The notes below the pieces were generated by a model. That model ran no database searches. It was not told where the DNA came from and worked only from the letters and a program-made list of their open reading frames with translations. From an uncultured Lachnospiraceae bacterium (GTDB lineage: Bacteria; Bacillota; Clostridia; Lachnospirales; Lachnospiraceae), in the NCBI GenBank assembly GCA_946414885.1, contig CAMKQH010000032.1, positions 1 through 36,060 on the forward strand: a DNA stretch of 36,060 nucleotides. Direction: 5' to 3'. Positions 24,301 through 31,088 of this stretch are shown one piece after another. The stretch's first letter is position 1, and each line of letters opens with the position of its first letter. The position numbers and the translations under genes are program-made.

Positions 24301-25224
24301 TACAATTCCATCAATAAGAACGGAATCTGGGTACCGACGAATGCCAGACTCCGGATATCGGGGACCGGCAACATGTTGATCAACGCGAACGACAATTATA
24401 CCGTGGGCATTGGATCAAAGTACGATGAGCCTTATGGAGAGATCATCATGGAGCATACCGGAAGGATCAAGGTGATTTCCTCCGGAGACAAGATCGTTGG
24501 CGTGGGAGGCGGTTACAGCAGCGCGCCCATCAGCATCCGCAGCGGTCATTTGGAGGTGGCGGGTTCCGGCATCTCCGTCCTTGGAATCGGAAGCGCTTCG
24601 GGAGATGCATTCGTGGAAGTGGGAAATGCGGAGATCGCGGTGAAGGAATCCGGCAATCAGGCCGTTGGCATTGGAACCGTGAAGGGAAAACTGAAACTTG
24701 CCTGCTCAGGCTACATCAACGTCATATCAGACGGCGAACGGTCGGTAGGCATTGGCAGTATGTTTGGAACGAATTGTTCCATGCTGTTTGAGAAAGGAAA
24801 GGTTTCGGCCGTGGTGCACTGCGACACTGGCACCACCGTTGGTTCTTACTCCGGCTCCGGCACGACGGTATTTAAGGACAGCGACGTCACCGTTTACGGC
24901 GAAGGCTCCGTGGTCACGGGCGTTGGCAGCTCCATGGGGCAGTGGACGACGGAAGTGACGGGCGGCATTTTGGACGTGAAAGTATTGTCTGGCGGCGGTC
25001 AGCCCTTTGGAAATGAGGAGGATCGCATCATTATCACGGGAGGCAACGTGATCAATCGGAGCGATACGGAGATCAATGCCCAGAATGCTTATGGCCAAAA
25101 GCTCCATAAGGTGGTCAAGGATCAGGATCACTTTGAGCAGGTTGTCTGGACGGAGCACGGCGAGTACGTTTACACCGCGGACCGCACGAAGGAACACGAG
25201 ATCCTGTGCTTGTATCTGCCATAA
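21361..25224 (+). CDS. LacI-type sensor / degenerate GGDEF / EAL phosphodiesterase / beta-helix-like tail
   Basis: A 1287-residue cytosolic protein (no signal peptide). Residues 1-285 resemble the sugar-binding half of LacI-type regulators without the DNA-binding helix (ICANDSMAFGVCRKL, VPEDVIVTGFDGVPAIEYY), ending in SCGC. A region of unknown type (about 290-455) leads to a GGDEF-like domain (about 465-615) in which GGDEF reads NSESEF, so it should be inactive. The EAL domain (about 630-885) keeps key residues: E666-A667-L668, D781-D782, K802/D804, E838 and Q858. About 390 further residues hold repeated short beta-strand units such as VGIGS and VVGVGG, a beta-helix-like pattern. Predicted to hydrolyse c-di-GMP under sugar control. 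GGAGGT at 21351 supports the start; the TTG at 21304 would add 19 residues. Confidence 0.85.
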   Translation: MLGDKKVLGLCVTRVHDRVRGTLVDEINLAAVEAGFKLVCFNSLEDFFRNDAYEKGAKTVYDRMDYDVLDGVIICAEHFCDRRIVDDVISRAKEKNVPVVILNGDAPGCVKVTNDCEESFKELVRHVLTVHHVTDPFFMAGRKDDPNSEQRLKYYKEVLAEREIPFNESKMAYGDYWDEPAMRITEELAVSGRLPQAIICANDSMAFGVCRKLKMLGYSVPEDVIVTGFDGVPAIEYYYPKLTTCRENWQEQAKTCVEIFRKLFAGESVEMEYKIPYDTLISESCGCVQPKPKERDEAAAELFGLLESMEAHENYLTSEAEKMLNVEEVEELLQPLSRFILQHSYLCVGSQFMQIASMERWETGRTVVIPCAQDVDVAIRYLNDRDMLPETREWIEDDSCYLITSVYSKDFYCGYYAVKTSYVGGINYKMNKIAHLANLISNSLINQFKQRDTLRSMESAIYRDSMTGLPNLKGATKWFQEFASREENHQKSLSVSIYALPQYALIYENYGINVVEEIMGMIADKLKETRGRHCFLAKNSESEFLLVQAFENQSQIKSTNAKINATLQATVEAYNRASDNMYDVEIGMGCTIADPGWTGSLAAFVKYASNEMFLNRMRGNRVENVLVKDSHVDYYGVFNLLLEHNLFRYHYQPIIDAKNGEIYAYEALMRTVGGINLSPLQILDAAREYKCLDKIEHATMFNILKQYAEENEKFHGRKVFINTIPNHFLSEEECSQLRENYGTYLEHVVFEVTEQDSSTDEEMEALKRFGEGTGTVQIAIDDFGTGHSNIVNLLRYTPQIIKIDRYLISGIEDDQNKQMFVKNTIDFASMNGIKVLAEGVETAAELRTVIEFGVDLVQGFYLGRPEELPLADLDESMRDEIINENLSHSVYNKGTQKVYAASDGEEINLVDLALNKFNCVHVVSGKVKLQGRKDSTLNLVVRIADNADVKITISDVNLTAIDEPAIQLGKGSNVELKLMGYNSINKNGIWVPTNARLRISGTGNMLINANDNYTVGIGSKYDEPYGEIIMEHTGRIKVISSGDKIVGVGGGYSSAPISIRSGHLEVAGSGISVLGIGSASGDAFVEVGNAEIAVKESGNQAVGIGTVKGKLKLACSGYINVISDGERSVGIGSMFGTNCSMLFEKGKVSAVVHCDTGTTVGSYSGSGTTVFKDSDVTVYGEGSVVTGVGSSMGQWTTEVTGGILDVKVLSGGGQPFGNEEDRIIITGGNVINRSDTEINAQNAYGQKLHKVVKDQDHFEQVVWTEHGEYVYTADRTKEHEILCLYLP

Positions 25225-25258
25225 TACAAAAGCAATCTTAGCGTGTCGGCATGACATA

Positions 25259-25308
25259 GGGCTGGCTGGGTCACGGGGACGTGACCCAACCCGGCCCTAA
25301 TTTATTTT
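25259..25308 (+). terminator. Rho-independent terminator after the EAL gene
   Basis: GGGTCACG and CGTGACCC form the core of a long GC-rich stem (25259-25297), with outer pairs GGGC/GGCCC. It is followed by TAATTTATTTTTG. Confidence 0.88.
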
Positions 25309-25331
25309 TGAAATTGTTTAGAAAATTTTTA

Positions 25332-25360
25332 TTGCTTTATCGTCAGACTTGTGTTATATA
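25332..25360 (+). promoter_or_regulatory. Promoter for clpB
   Basis: TTGCTT (25332-25337), a 17-bp spacer and TATATA (25355-25360), about 40 bp before clpB. No CIRCE inverted repeat (TTAGCACTC-N9-GAGTGCTAA) or CtsR direct repeat was found here. Confidence 0.6.
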
Positions 25361-25399
25361 TGTTATAGAACAAAGAATAAAAGAAGGGGGTAAAACCGT

Positions 25400-27988
25400 A
25401 TGAACATTCAAAAGTTTACGCAAAAATCCCTTCAGGCAGTGGACGGATGCGAAAAGCTGGCCGTGGAATACGGCAACCAGGAGATTGAGCAGGAGCATCT
25501 TTTGCTTAGTCTTCTTCGCCTGGAGGACAGCCTGATCCTGAAGCTCATTGAAAAAATGGAGATCCAAAAGGAGCATTTTGTAAATCGAGCGCAGCAGGCA
25601 GTGGAGAAGCGCGTCAAGGTGCAGGGTGGAAATCCTTACGTGGGTCAGTATCTTAATAAGGCGCTGATCACGGCGGAGGACGAGGCAAAGCGCATGGGAG
25701 ACGAATACGTTTCCGTGGAGCACCTCTTCCTTGCCATGATGAAGAATCCCAACAAGGAGATTGCCGCGATCCTTAAGGAATACGGCATCACGCAGGAGAG
25801 ATTCTTAAAAGCACTCTCAACCGTGCGCGGCAACCAGAGGGTAACGAGCGATAATCCCGAGGCTACCTATGACACGCTGGAAAAATATGGACAGGATCTT
25901 GTGGAGAAGGCAAAGAATCAAAAGCTGGATCCCGTGATCGGCAGGGACAATGAGATCCGCAACGTGATCCGCATCTTGTCCAGAAAAACCAAGAACAACC
26001 CTGTGCTCATCGGTGAGCCAGGCGTTGGTAAGACGGCCGTCGTTGAAGGACTGGCCCAGAGAATCGTTCGCGGTGACGTGCCGCAGGGCTTAAAGGATAA
26101 GAGGATCTTTGCGCTTGACATGGGTGCGCTTGTCGCCGGCGCAAAGTACCGGGGCGAGTTTGAGGAAAGACTGAAGGCCGTATTGGAGGACGTAAAAAAC
26201 AGTGACGGTCAGATCATTCTCTTTATTGATGAGCTTCATACCATCGTCGGCGCAGGCAAGACGGACGGCGCCCTGGATGCAGGCAATATGTTAAAGCCCA
26301 TGCTTGCAAGGGGCGAGTTGCACTGCATCGGTGCCACGACGCTTGACGAATACAGACAGTATATCGAGAAGGACGCTGCCTTGGAGAGAAGGTTCCAACC
26401 CGTCATGGTTGACGAACCCACGGTGGAGGACACCATCTCGATCCTCCGAGGCATCAAGGAGCGCTATGAGGTTTATCACGGCGTAAAGATCATGGATAAT
26501 GCGCTGGTTAGCGCGGCTACGCTGTCTCACAGGTACATCACCGACAGATTCCTTCCGGATAAGGCCATCGACCTTGTGGACGAGGCGTGCGCACTGATTA
26601 AGACGGAGCTTGACAGCATGCCGGCGGAGCTGGACGAGGCTTCCCGCAAGATCATGCAGATGGAGATAGAGGAGGCAGCGCTCAAGAAGGAGGATGACCG
26701 CCTGAGCCAGGAGCGTCTGGAAGAGCTCCAGAAGGAATTGGCGGAGCTGAAGTCCGACTTTGCTGAGAAAAAAGCGCAGTGGGATAATGAAAAGGCTTCC
26801 GTGGAACGCCTAAGCAAGCTGCGTGAGGAGATCGATCAGGTGAATTCCGAGATCGAGATCGCCCAGAGGCAGGGTGACTTGAATAAGACTGCGGAACTGA
26901 CTTACGGAAAGCTGCCTGCACTGAAAAAACAGCTGCAGCAGGAAGAGGAGAAGGTTGGCAACGGCGAGCTGTCCCTTGTGCATGAAAAGGTTTCTGAGGA
27001 AGAGATCTCGAAGATCGTCAGCCGCTGGACCGGCATTCCCGTGTCGAAACTGACGGAGAGCGAAAGAAATAAGACCCTGCATTTGGATGAGGAATTGCAT
27101 AAGAGAGTGGTTGGCCAGGATGAGGGCGTGGAAAAGGTTACCGAGGCCATCATCCGCTCCAAGGCGGGCATCAAGGATCCTTCCAAGCCCATTGGTTCCT
27201 TCCTGTTCCTGGGACCTACCGGCGTCGGAAAGACGGAGCTTGCCAAGGCTTTGGCTGCAAGCCTGTTTGACGACGAGAGCAACATGGTCAGACTTGACAT
27301 GAGTGAATACATGGAGAAGTTCTCCGTATCGAGACTCATCGGAGCGCCTCCCGGATACGTGGGATACGAGGAGGGCGGCCAGCTCACGGAGGCAGTCCGC
27401 AGAAAGCCGTACAGCGTGGTTTTGTTTGACGAGATCGAGAAGGCACATCCTGACGTGTTTAACGTCCTTTTGCAGGTGCTTGATGACGGACGCATCACGG
27501 ATTCCCAGGGACGTACCGTGGACTTTAAGAACACGATCCTGATCATGACTTCAAATATTGGCGCGCAGTATCTGCTGGAAGGCATCAGTGAGGACGGGAA
27601 CATCCGTCCTGAGGCGGAAAAGGCAGTGATGGAGGATTTGCGGGCGCACTTTAGGCCGGAATTCCTGAACCGTCTTGACGAGACGATCCTCTTTAAGCCG
27701 CTGACCAGAGAGAATATTGGCGGCATCGTTGACCTGCTCATGAAGGACGTAAACGCGAGACTTGCAGAGAAAGAGGTTTCCATCGAACTCAGCGAGGACG
27801 CGAAAGCCCTGATCGCAAGGGAGGCATATGATCCCGTTTATGGAGCAAGACCCTTAAAGCGTTACCTCCAAAAGAACGTGGAGACGTTGGCTGCAAAGAT
27901 GATCCTGTCAGGCCAGGTGGGAGTGGATGACGTCATCCGCATCGAAACAGACGGCGACGCGCTGAAAGCCGTTGTAAATAAAGGATAA
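25400..27988 (+). CDS. clpB: ATP-dependent disaggregase ClpB
   Basis: A hexameric AAA+ chaperone of 862 residues that resolubilises aggregated protein with DnaK. The N-domain (1-145) carries two Clp_N repeats. AAA-1 has Walker [14 protein letters not shown] and Walker [16 protein letters not shown]. The coiled-coil middle domain (about 405-520), diagnostic of ClpB rather than ClpC, is rich in Glu, Lys and Leu. AAA-2 has [14 protein letters not shown], pore loop GYVGYEEGG and [14 protein letters not shown]. No ClpP-binding IGF loop was recognised, consistent with a non-proteolytic role. The start follows AAGAAGGGGG. It stands alone between the two LacI-sensor c-di-GMP genes. Confidence 0.97.
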   Translation: MNIQKFTQKSLQAVDGCEKLAVEYGNQEIEQEHLLLSLLRLEDSLILKLIEKMEIQKEHFVNRAQQAVEKRVKVQGGNPYVGQYLNKALITAEDEAKRMGDEYVSVEHLFLAMMKNPNKEIAAILKEYGITQERFLKALSTVRGNQRVTSDNPEATYDTLEKYGQDLVEKAKNQKLDPVIGRDNEIRNVIRILSRKTKNNPVLIGEPGVGKTAVVEGLAQRIVRGDVPQGLKDKRIFALDMGALVAGAKYRGEFEERLKAVLEDVKNSDGQIILFIDELHTIVGAGKTDGALDAGNMLKPMLARGELHCIGATTLDEYRQYIEKDAALERRFQPVMVDEPTVEDTISILRGIKERYEVYHGVKIMDNALVSAATLSHRYITDRFLPDKAIDLVDEACALIKTELDSMPAELDEASRKIMQMEIEEAALKKEDDRLSQERLEELQKELAELKSDFAEKKAQWDNEKASVERLSKLREEIDQVNSEIEIAQRQGDLNKTAELTYGKLPALKKQLQQEEEKVGNGELSLVHEKVSEEEISKIVSRWTGIPVSKLTESERNKTLHLDEELHKRVVGQDEGVEKVTEAIIRSKAGIKDPSKPIGSFLFLGPTGVGKTELAKALAASLFDDESNMVRLDMSEYMEKFSVSRLIGAPPGYVGYEEGGQLTEAVRRKPYSVVLFDEIEKAHPDVFNVLLQVLDDGRITDSQGRTVDFKNTILIMTSNIGAQYLLEGISEDGNIRPEAEKAVMEDLRAHFRPEFLNRLDETILFKPLTRENIGGIVDLLMKDVNARLAEKEVSIELSEDAKALIAREAYDPVYGARPLKRYLQKNVETLAAKMILSGQVGVDDVIRIETDGDALKAVVNKG

Positions 27989-28006
27989 AGTTGGAAATTT
28001 TCAAGA

Positions 28007-28086
28007 AACCCTCTAGCATTTTTGAGTAAAAAGTTGTATCCTTAAAGGGAACCATGATTAGATAAACTCAGAGATGCTGGAGGGTT
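28007..28086 (+). promoter_or_regulatory. Inverted repeat covering the ribosome binding site of the GGDEF gene
   Basis: The left arm 28007-28019 pairs with the right arm 28074-28086 (13 bp, one G-T pair). After a symmetric 3x3 internal loop, TGAGT (28023-28027) pairs with ACTCA (28066-28070). The right arm includes the Shine-Dalgarno GGAGGG directly before ATG 28088, so folding would hide it. A possible promoter (TTGGAA 27991, 17 bp, TAGCAT 28014-28019) would start inside the structure, in which case the repeat could instead be a protein-binding site. Confidence 0.6.
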
Positions 28087-28087
28087 T

Positions 28088-29953
28088 ATGACTAAAAGGG
28101 TTGTCGTTTTTATTGGACAAATTAATCAAGATTATACGAGTGAGATGGCTGGCGCCGTCGTAGATACTGCGAGGGAGCTTGGGTATGCTGTCGACGTTTT
28201 TTCGGAATTTGGTTCCTACGGCCAAAACTATCTCCACGCGGAAGGGGAGAGGAATATCATTCATCTCCCTTTTTTAGAGGATTATGACGGGGTGATTATT
28301 GGTCCGGATACCTTTGGCGTTCCCGAGATGGAAAAACAATTGGACATCCTGCTGTTGCAGAAGGCCCAGACCAAACCCATCGTTAGCCTGCGCCAGGAGA
28401 AGGATTGCTTTTACAGCGTTCAGATCAATAATTACCTGGCAATGAGAAGGCTGACCGAGCATTTTGTAAAGGATCACGGCTATCGAAGGATTTGCTTTAT
28501 GAAAGGCCGTGCTGACCTGAAGGATGCCGAAGAGCGTCTGCAGGGTTACTTGGACGTCATGAATGAATATGGTCTGGCAGTGACGGAACACATGCTGTTC
28601 CAGGGGAATTATTGGAGAGACCGCGGTAAAGAGGCAGTTGACTGGTTCTTGTCGGGACCGGAAATGCCGGAGGCGATCATTTGTGCTAATGACTTCATGG
28701 CCATTTCCGTGTTGGTGGCATTAAAGGAACGAAATCTGCGCGTGCCGGAGGACGTGGCCCTTGCGGGTTTCGATGACCTTGAGGAGATTCGCTATTTGGA
28801 GCCTGCCATTACCAGCATACACATGCCGTGTTATGAAATGGGCAGACAGGCTTTATACCTGATCGACAAGCTGAATCACGGCGGAAAGTCGAAGCAGATC
28901 ATTCAGTTACCCGCAGATTTTATCCGGCGTAAGAGCTGCGGATGCAAAGTGACGGAACATGGTCATTGGGCGGAGCAATTGTATTCGCAGAGAAACTATT
29001 TAAGTACTGCGATCCTGCAAAATGGTTTTCTGAACGCGGATTACGAGAGCTGCGACACCATTGAGGAATTATTTAACGTCGCTTATCAGTATTCCGGTAA
29101 TTTTGTATATGACGAAATGTTCGTGTGCCTGTGTGAGTCAACGGATGATTCGGAAGATCGTTTGCTACAGCCGCAGCAGTATACGGAGTACATGGTCTTG
29201 CGGGCCATCATGAAAAAGGGAGAGGGCATTCAGGTGACGCAGGAACGATTCGCAAGGCGTGAGCTCCTTCCTGAAAAGTATCGTCAGGCATCGGAACCAC
29301 TGTATTTTTATCCAATGCATCATAAGAACAGATGTCTGGGATATCTGGCGTTGAAAACAAAGAAAACCCAGGGACTTAAGGAATTTTTTAACTGTTGGAC
29401 GGCCGAACTGTGTAGCTGCCTTGACAAAGTGCTTCTCTATGAGGAGAATAAGACGTTGCAGGAATTTCGTTTGCTTTCCACGATTGATGAGCTTACGGGA
29501 TTGTATAACCGAAGGAAATTTGAGCAGGAACTCAGTAAAATGCTTGTGGCCATTAAAGGCAAGAATACTAGTTTTTACGTATACAGTCTCGACATGGACG
29601 GCCTGAAGACGATCAATGACACCTATGGACACATGGAAGGTGACGTGGCACTTTGTGCGTTCGGGAACGTGATTACTGAAGCGACGAAGGACGGAGGAGT
29701 TTGTTTCCGGGTAGGCGGAGATGAATTTATGATCCTGGCATACGCGGAGGGCGAAAATGGGGCAGGAATGATCGCAAGACGGATCGAGGAGGGCATTGAG
29801 GCATTCAATCAGAAGACGGATAAGCCGTACAAGCTTGCCGGAAGCATCGGATACTCCACCTACAAGAAGGGCGAGGAGATTTCCAACTGCATTCGAAGGG
29901 CTGACGTCAACATGTATGCGGACAAGATGGCGAAGAAGCAGGGGAGGAAATAA
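28088..29953 (+). CDS. LacI-type sensor / GGDEF diguanylate cyclase
   Basis: A 621-residue cytosolic protein with no signal peptide or membrane helix. Residues 1-285 form a LacI-type ligand-binding domain lacking the DNA-binding helix (IICANDFMAISVLVALKERNLRVPEDVALAGFDDLEEIRYLEPAITSIHMP is the characteristic end), closing with the same SCGC motif as the EAL protein at 21361. A middle region (about 290-455) of unknown type contains several Cys residues. The GGDEF domain (about 460-621) has DELTGLYNRRKFE, SLDMDGLKTINDTYGH and intact GGDEF at 543-547, so it should make c-di-GMP. The RxxD inhibitory site is absent. Sugar or a similar small molecule is the expected signal. DUF4250 follows by one base. 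Confidence 0.9.
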   Translation: MTKRVVVFIGQINQDYTSEMAGAVVDTARELGYAVDVFSEFGSYGQNYLHAEGERNIIHLPFLEDYDGVIIGPDTFGVPEMEKQLDILLLQKAQTKPIVSLRQEKDCFYSVQINNYLAMRRLTEHFVKDHGYRRICFMKGRADLKDAEERLQGYLDVMNEYGLAVTEHMLFQGNYWRDRGKEAVDWFLSGPEMPEAIICANDFMAISVLVALKERNLRVPEDVALAGFDDLEEIRYLEPAITSIHMPCYEMGRQALYLIDKLNHGGKSKQIIQLPADFIRRKSCGCKVTEHGHWAEQLYSQRNYLSTAILQNGFLNADYESCDTIEELFNVAYQYSGNFVYDEMFVCLCESTDDSEDRLLQPQQYTEYMVLRAIMKKGEGIQVTQERFARRELLPEKYRQASEPLYFYPMHHKNRCLGYLALKTKKTQGLKEFFNCWTAELCSCLDKVLLYEENKTLQEFRLLSTIDELTGLYNRRKFEQELSKMLVAIKGKNTSFYVYSLDMDGLKTINDTYGHMEGDVALCAFGNVITEATKDGGVCFRVGGDEFMILAYAEGENGAGMIARRIEEGIEAFNQKTDKPYKLAGSIGYSTYKKGEEISNCIRRADVNMYADKMAKKQGRK

Positions 29954-29954
29954 C

Positions 29955-30128
29955 ATGATTCCAAAGGATCCGGTAATGCTTTTAAGCTTTATGAATTTGA
30001 AGCTGAGAGACTATGGGAAGAATCTTGCGGATCTGTGTGAAGATCTTGAGGTTGAGCAGACGGAAGTGGAAAAGTCGCTTGCTGCGATCGATTATCACTA
30101 CGACGCGGGGCGCAATCAGTTTGTATAG
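29955..30128 (+). CDS. DUF4250 domain protein
   Basis: A 57-residue cytosolic protein starting MIPKDPVMLLSFMNLKLRD and ending AIDYHYDAGRNQFV. This is the full-length pattern of DUF4250, a small family common in Clostridia with no known function. The helical centre (LADLCEDLEVEQTEVEKSL) looks like a small helix-turn-helix, so nucleic-acid binding is conceivable but unproven. AGGGGAGG just before the ATG and a one-base gap from the diguanylate cyclase stop indicate one operon. Confidence 0.85.
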   Translation: MIPKDPVMLLSFMNLKLRDYGKNLADLCEDLEVEQTEVEKSLAAIDYHYDAGRNQFV

Positions 30129-30194
30129 AAGACGAGGCATAAGGGCCAGGCTTCGCTTCATAGACATGGGATGAGGGAATGGATGGAGTTGTCT

Positions 30195-30923
30195 ATGAAA
30201 AAGTGTTTATGCGGCATGGCGGCCCTGGATCTTTGTCTTGTACTTGTATTTGCAATGCTTTGCGTAAAGCGCGCGGAGACGCACCAAGCAGCGAGGGAAG
30301 CCTTTCTTGAAGCCTCCGGAAGCGTTTGGAGGGAAGATGCGGCTAAGGGCAAAAATGCCGGAAACGAAGCAAAAAAAATTGCCCTGACCTTTGATGACGG
30401 ACCGCATCCGACATACACAATTGAATTACTGGACGGATTAAAAGAACGTGGCGTACAAGCCACGTTTTTTGTTACGGGAGAACATGCGCAGCTTCATCCT
30501 GACGTGATCAAGAGGATGCAGGAGGAGGGACATTTGATCGGAAACCATACCTACAGTCACGTCCAGCTCCGGAGCAGTAACAAGAAGAGCTTTAAGGAAG
30601 AACTTCAAAAAACAAATGACGTCCTTTACGGCATTACGGGGCAGGAGGTCCTTTACGTGCGGCCGCCCTACGGCAGCTGGGACCGTACGCTGGAAAAGGA
30701 ATTAAACATGTTCCCGGTGTTTTGGACCATTGATCCCACGGACTGGAGCTGTTTAAATGCGGAAACCGTAACGCGCAGGGTGGTCAAGAAGGCCAAGGAA
30801 AATGCCATTATTTTGCTTCATGATTATTATCCGACAAGCGTGGAGGCGGCTCTTATGATCGTTGACGAATTGATGGCGGAAGGCTATGAATTTGTGACTG
30901 TCGACGAGATTCTTACGGAATGA
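30195..30923 (+). CDS. Polysaccharide deacetylase (NodB-domain), membrane-anchored
   Basis: A 242-residue enzyme. An N-terminal hydrophobic segment (about 3-25) acts as signal anchor, followed by a short linker and a NodB domain (about 60-240). Metal and catalytic motifs are intact: TFDDGP, the two His of NHTYSH, RPPYG, and the late LLHDYY. The family removes acetyl groups from GlcNAc or MurNAc residues in peptidoglycan or other surface polysaccharides, outside the membrane. GGATGGAG at 30181-30188 supports the start at 30195; an in-frame ATG at 30171 would add eight residues but has no binding site. It follows DUF4250 by 66 bp and could share the diguanylate cyclase transcript. Confidence 0.88.
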   Translation: MKKCLCGMAALDLCLVLVFAMLCVKRAETHQAAREAFLEASGSVWREDAAKGKNAGNEAKKIALTFDDGPHPTYTIELLDGLKERGVQATFFVTGEHAQLHPDVIKRMQEEGHLIGNHTYSHVQLRSSNKKSFKEELQKTNDVLYGITGQEVLYVRPPYGSWDRTLEKELNMFPVFWTIDPTDWSCLNAETVTRRVVKKAKENAIILLHDYYPTSVEAALMIVDELMAEGYEFVTVDEILTE

Positions 30924-30938
30924 ACGATAGAACCTTTT

Positions 30939-30962
30939 TATCGTGCGCAAAAATGCACGATA
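30939..30962. other. Perfect 8-bp inverted repeat between deacetylase and peptidase genes
   Basis: TATCGTGC and GCACGATA flank an 8-nt A-rich loop. T-tracts are not in the position for termination on either strand, so it may be a protein-binding site or a poor terminator. Confidence 0.45.
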
Positions 30963-31088
30963 ACGGGAATATGACGTCAGATTCCAAATGGCGTAAATGC
31001 GGCCGCTGCGTTACAATGAAATTAAATTTTGAGAAGCGGCGCATGAGCGCGAACGGAGATGACAAAAGAAAAAGGAGGGGTATTTTTT

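Noticed and set aside
25309..25399. CIRCE or CtsR heat-shock operator before clpB
   Set aside because: Neither the CIRCE inverted repeat nor the CtsR heptad direct repeat could be found.
30924..31088. Promoter with TACAAT (31012-31017) for the M13 gene
   Set aside because: The matching -35 region (TGGCGT) is too poor to call; the gene must have some promoter here, but I cannot place it.
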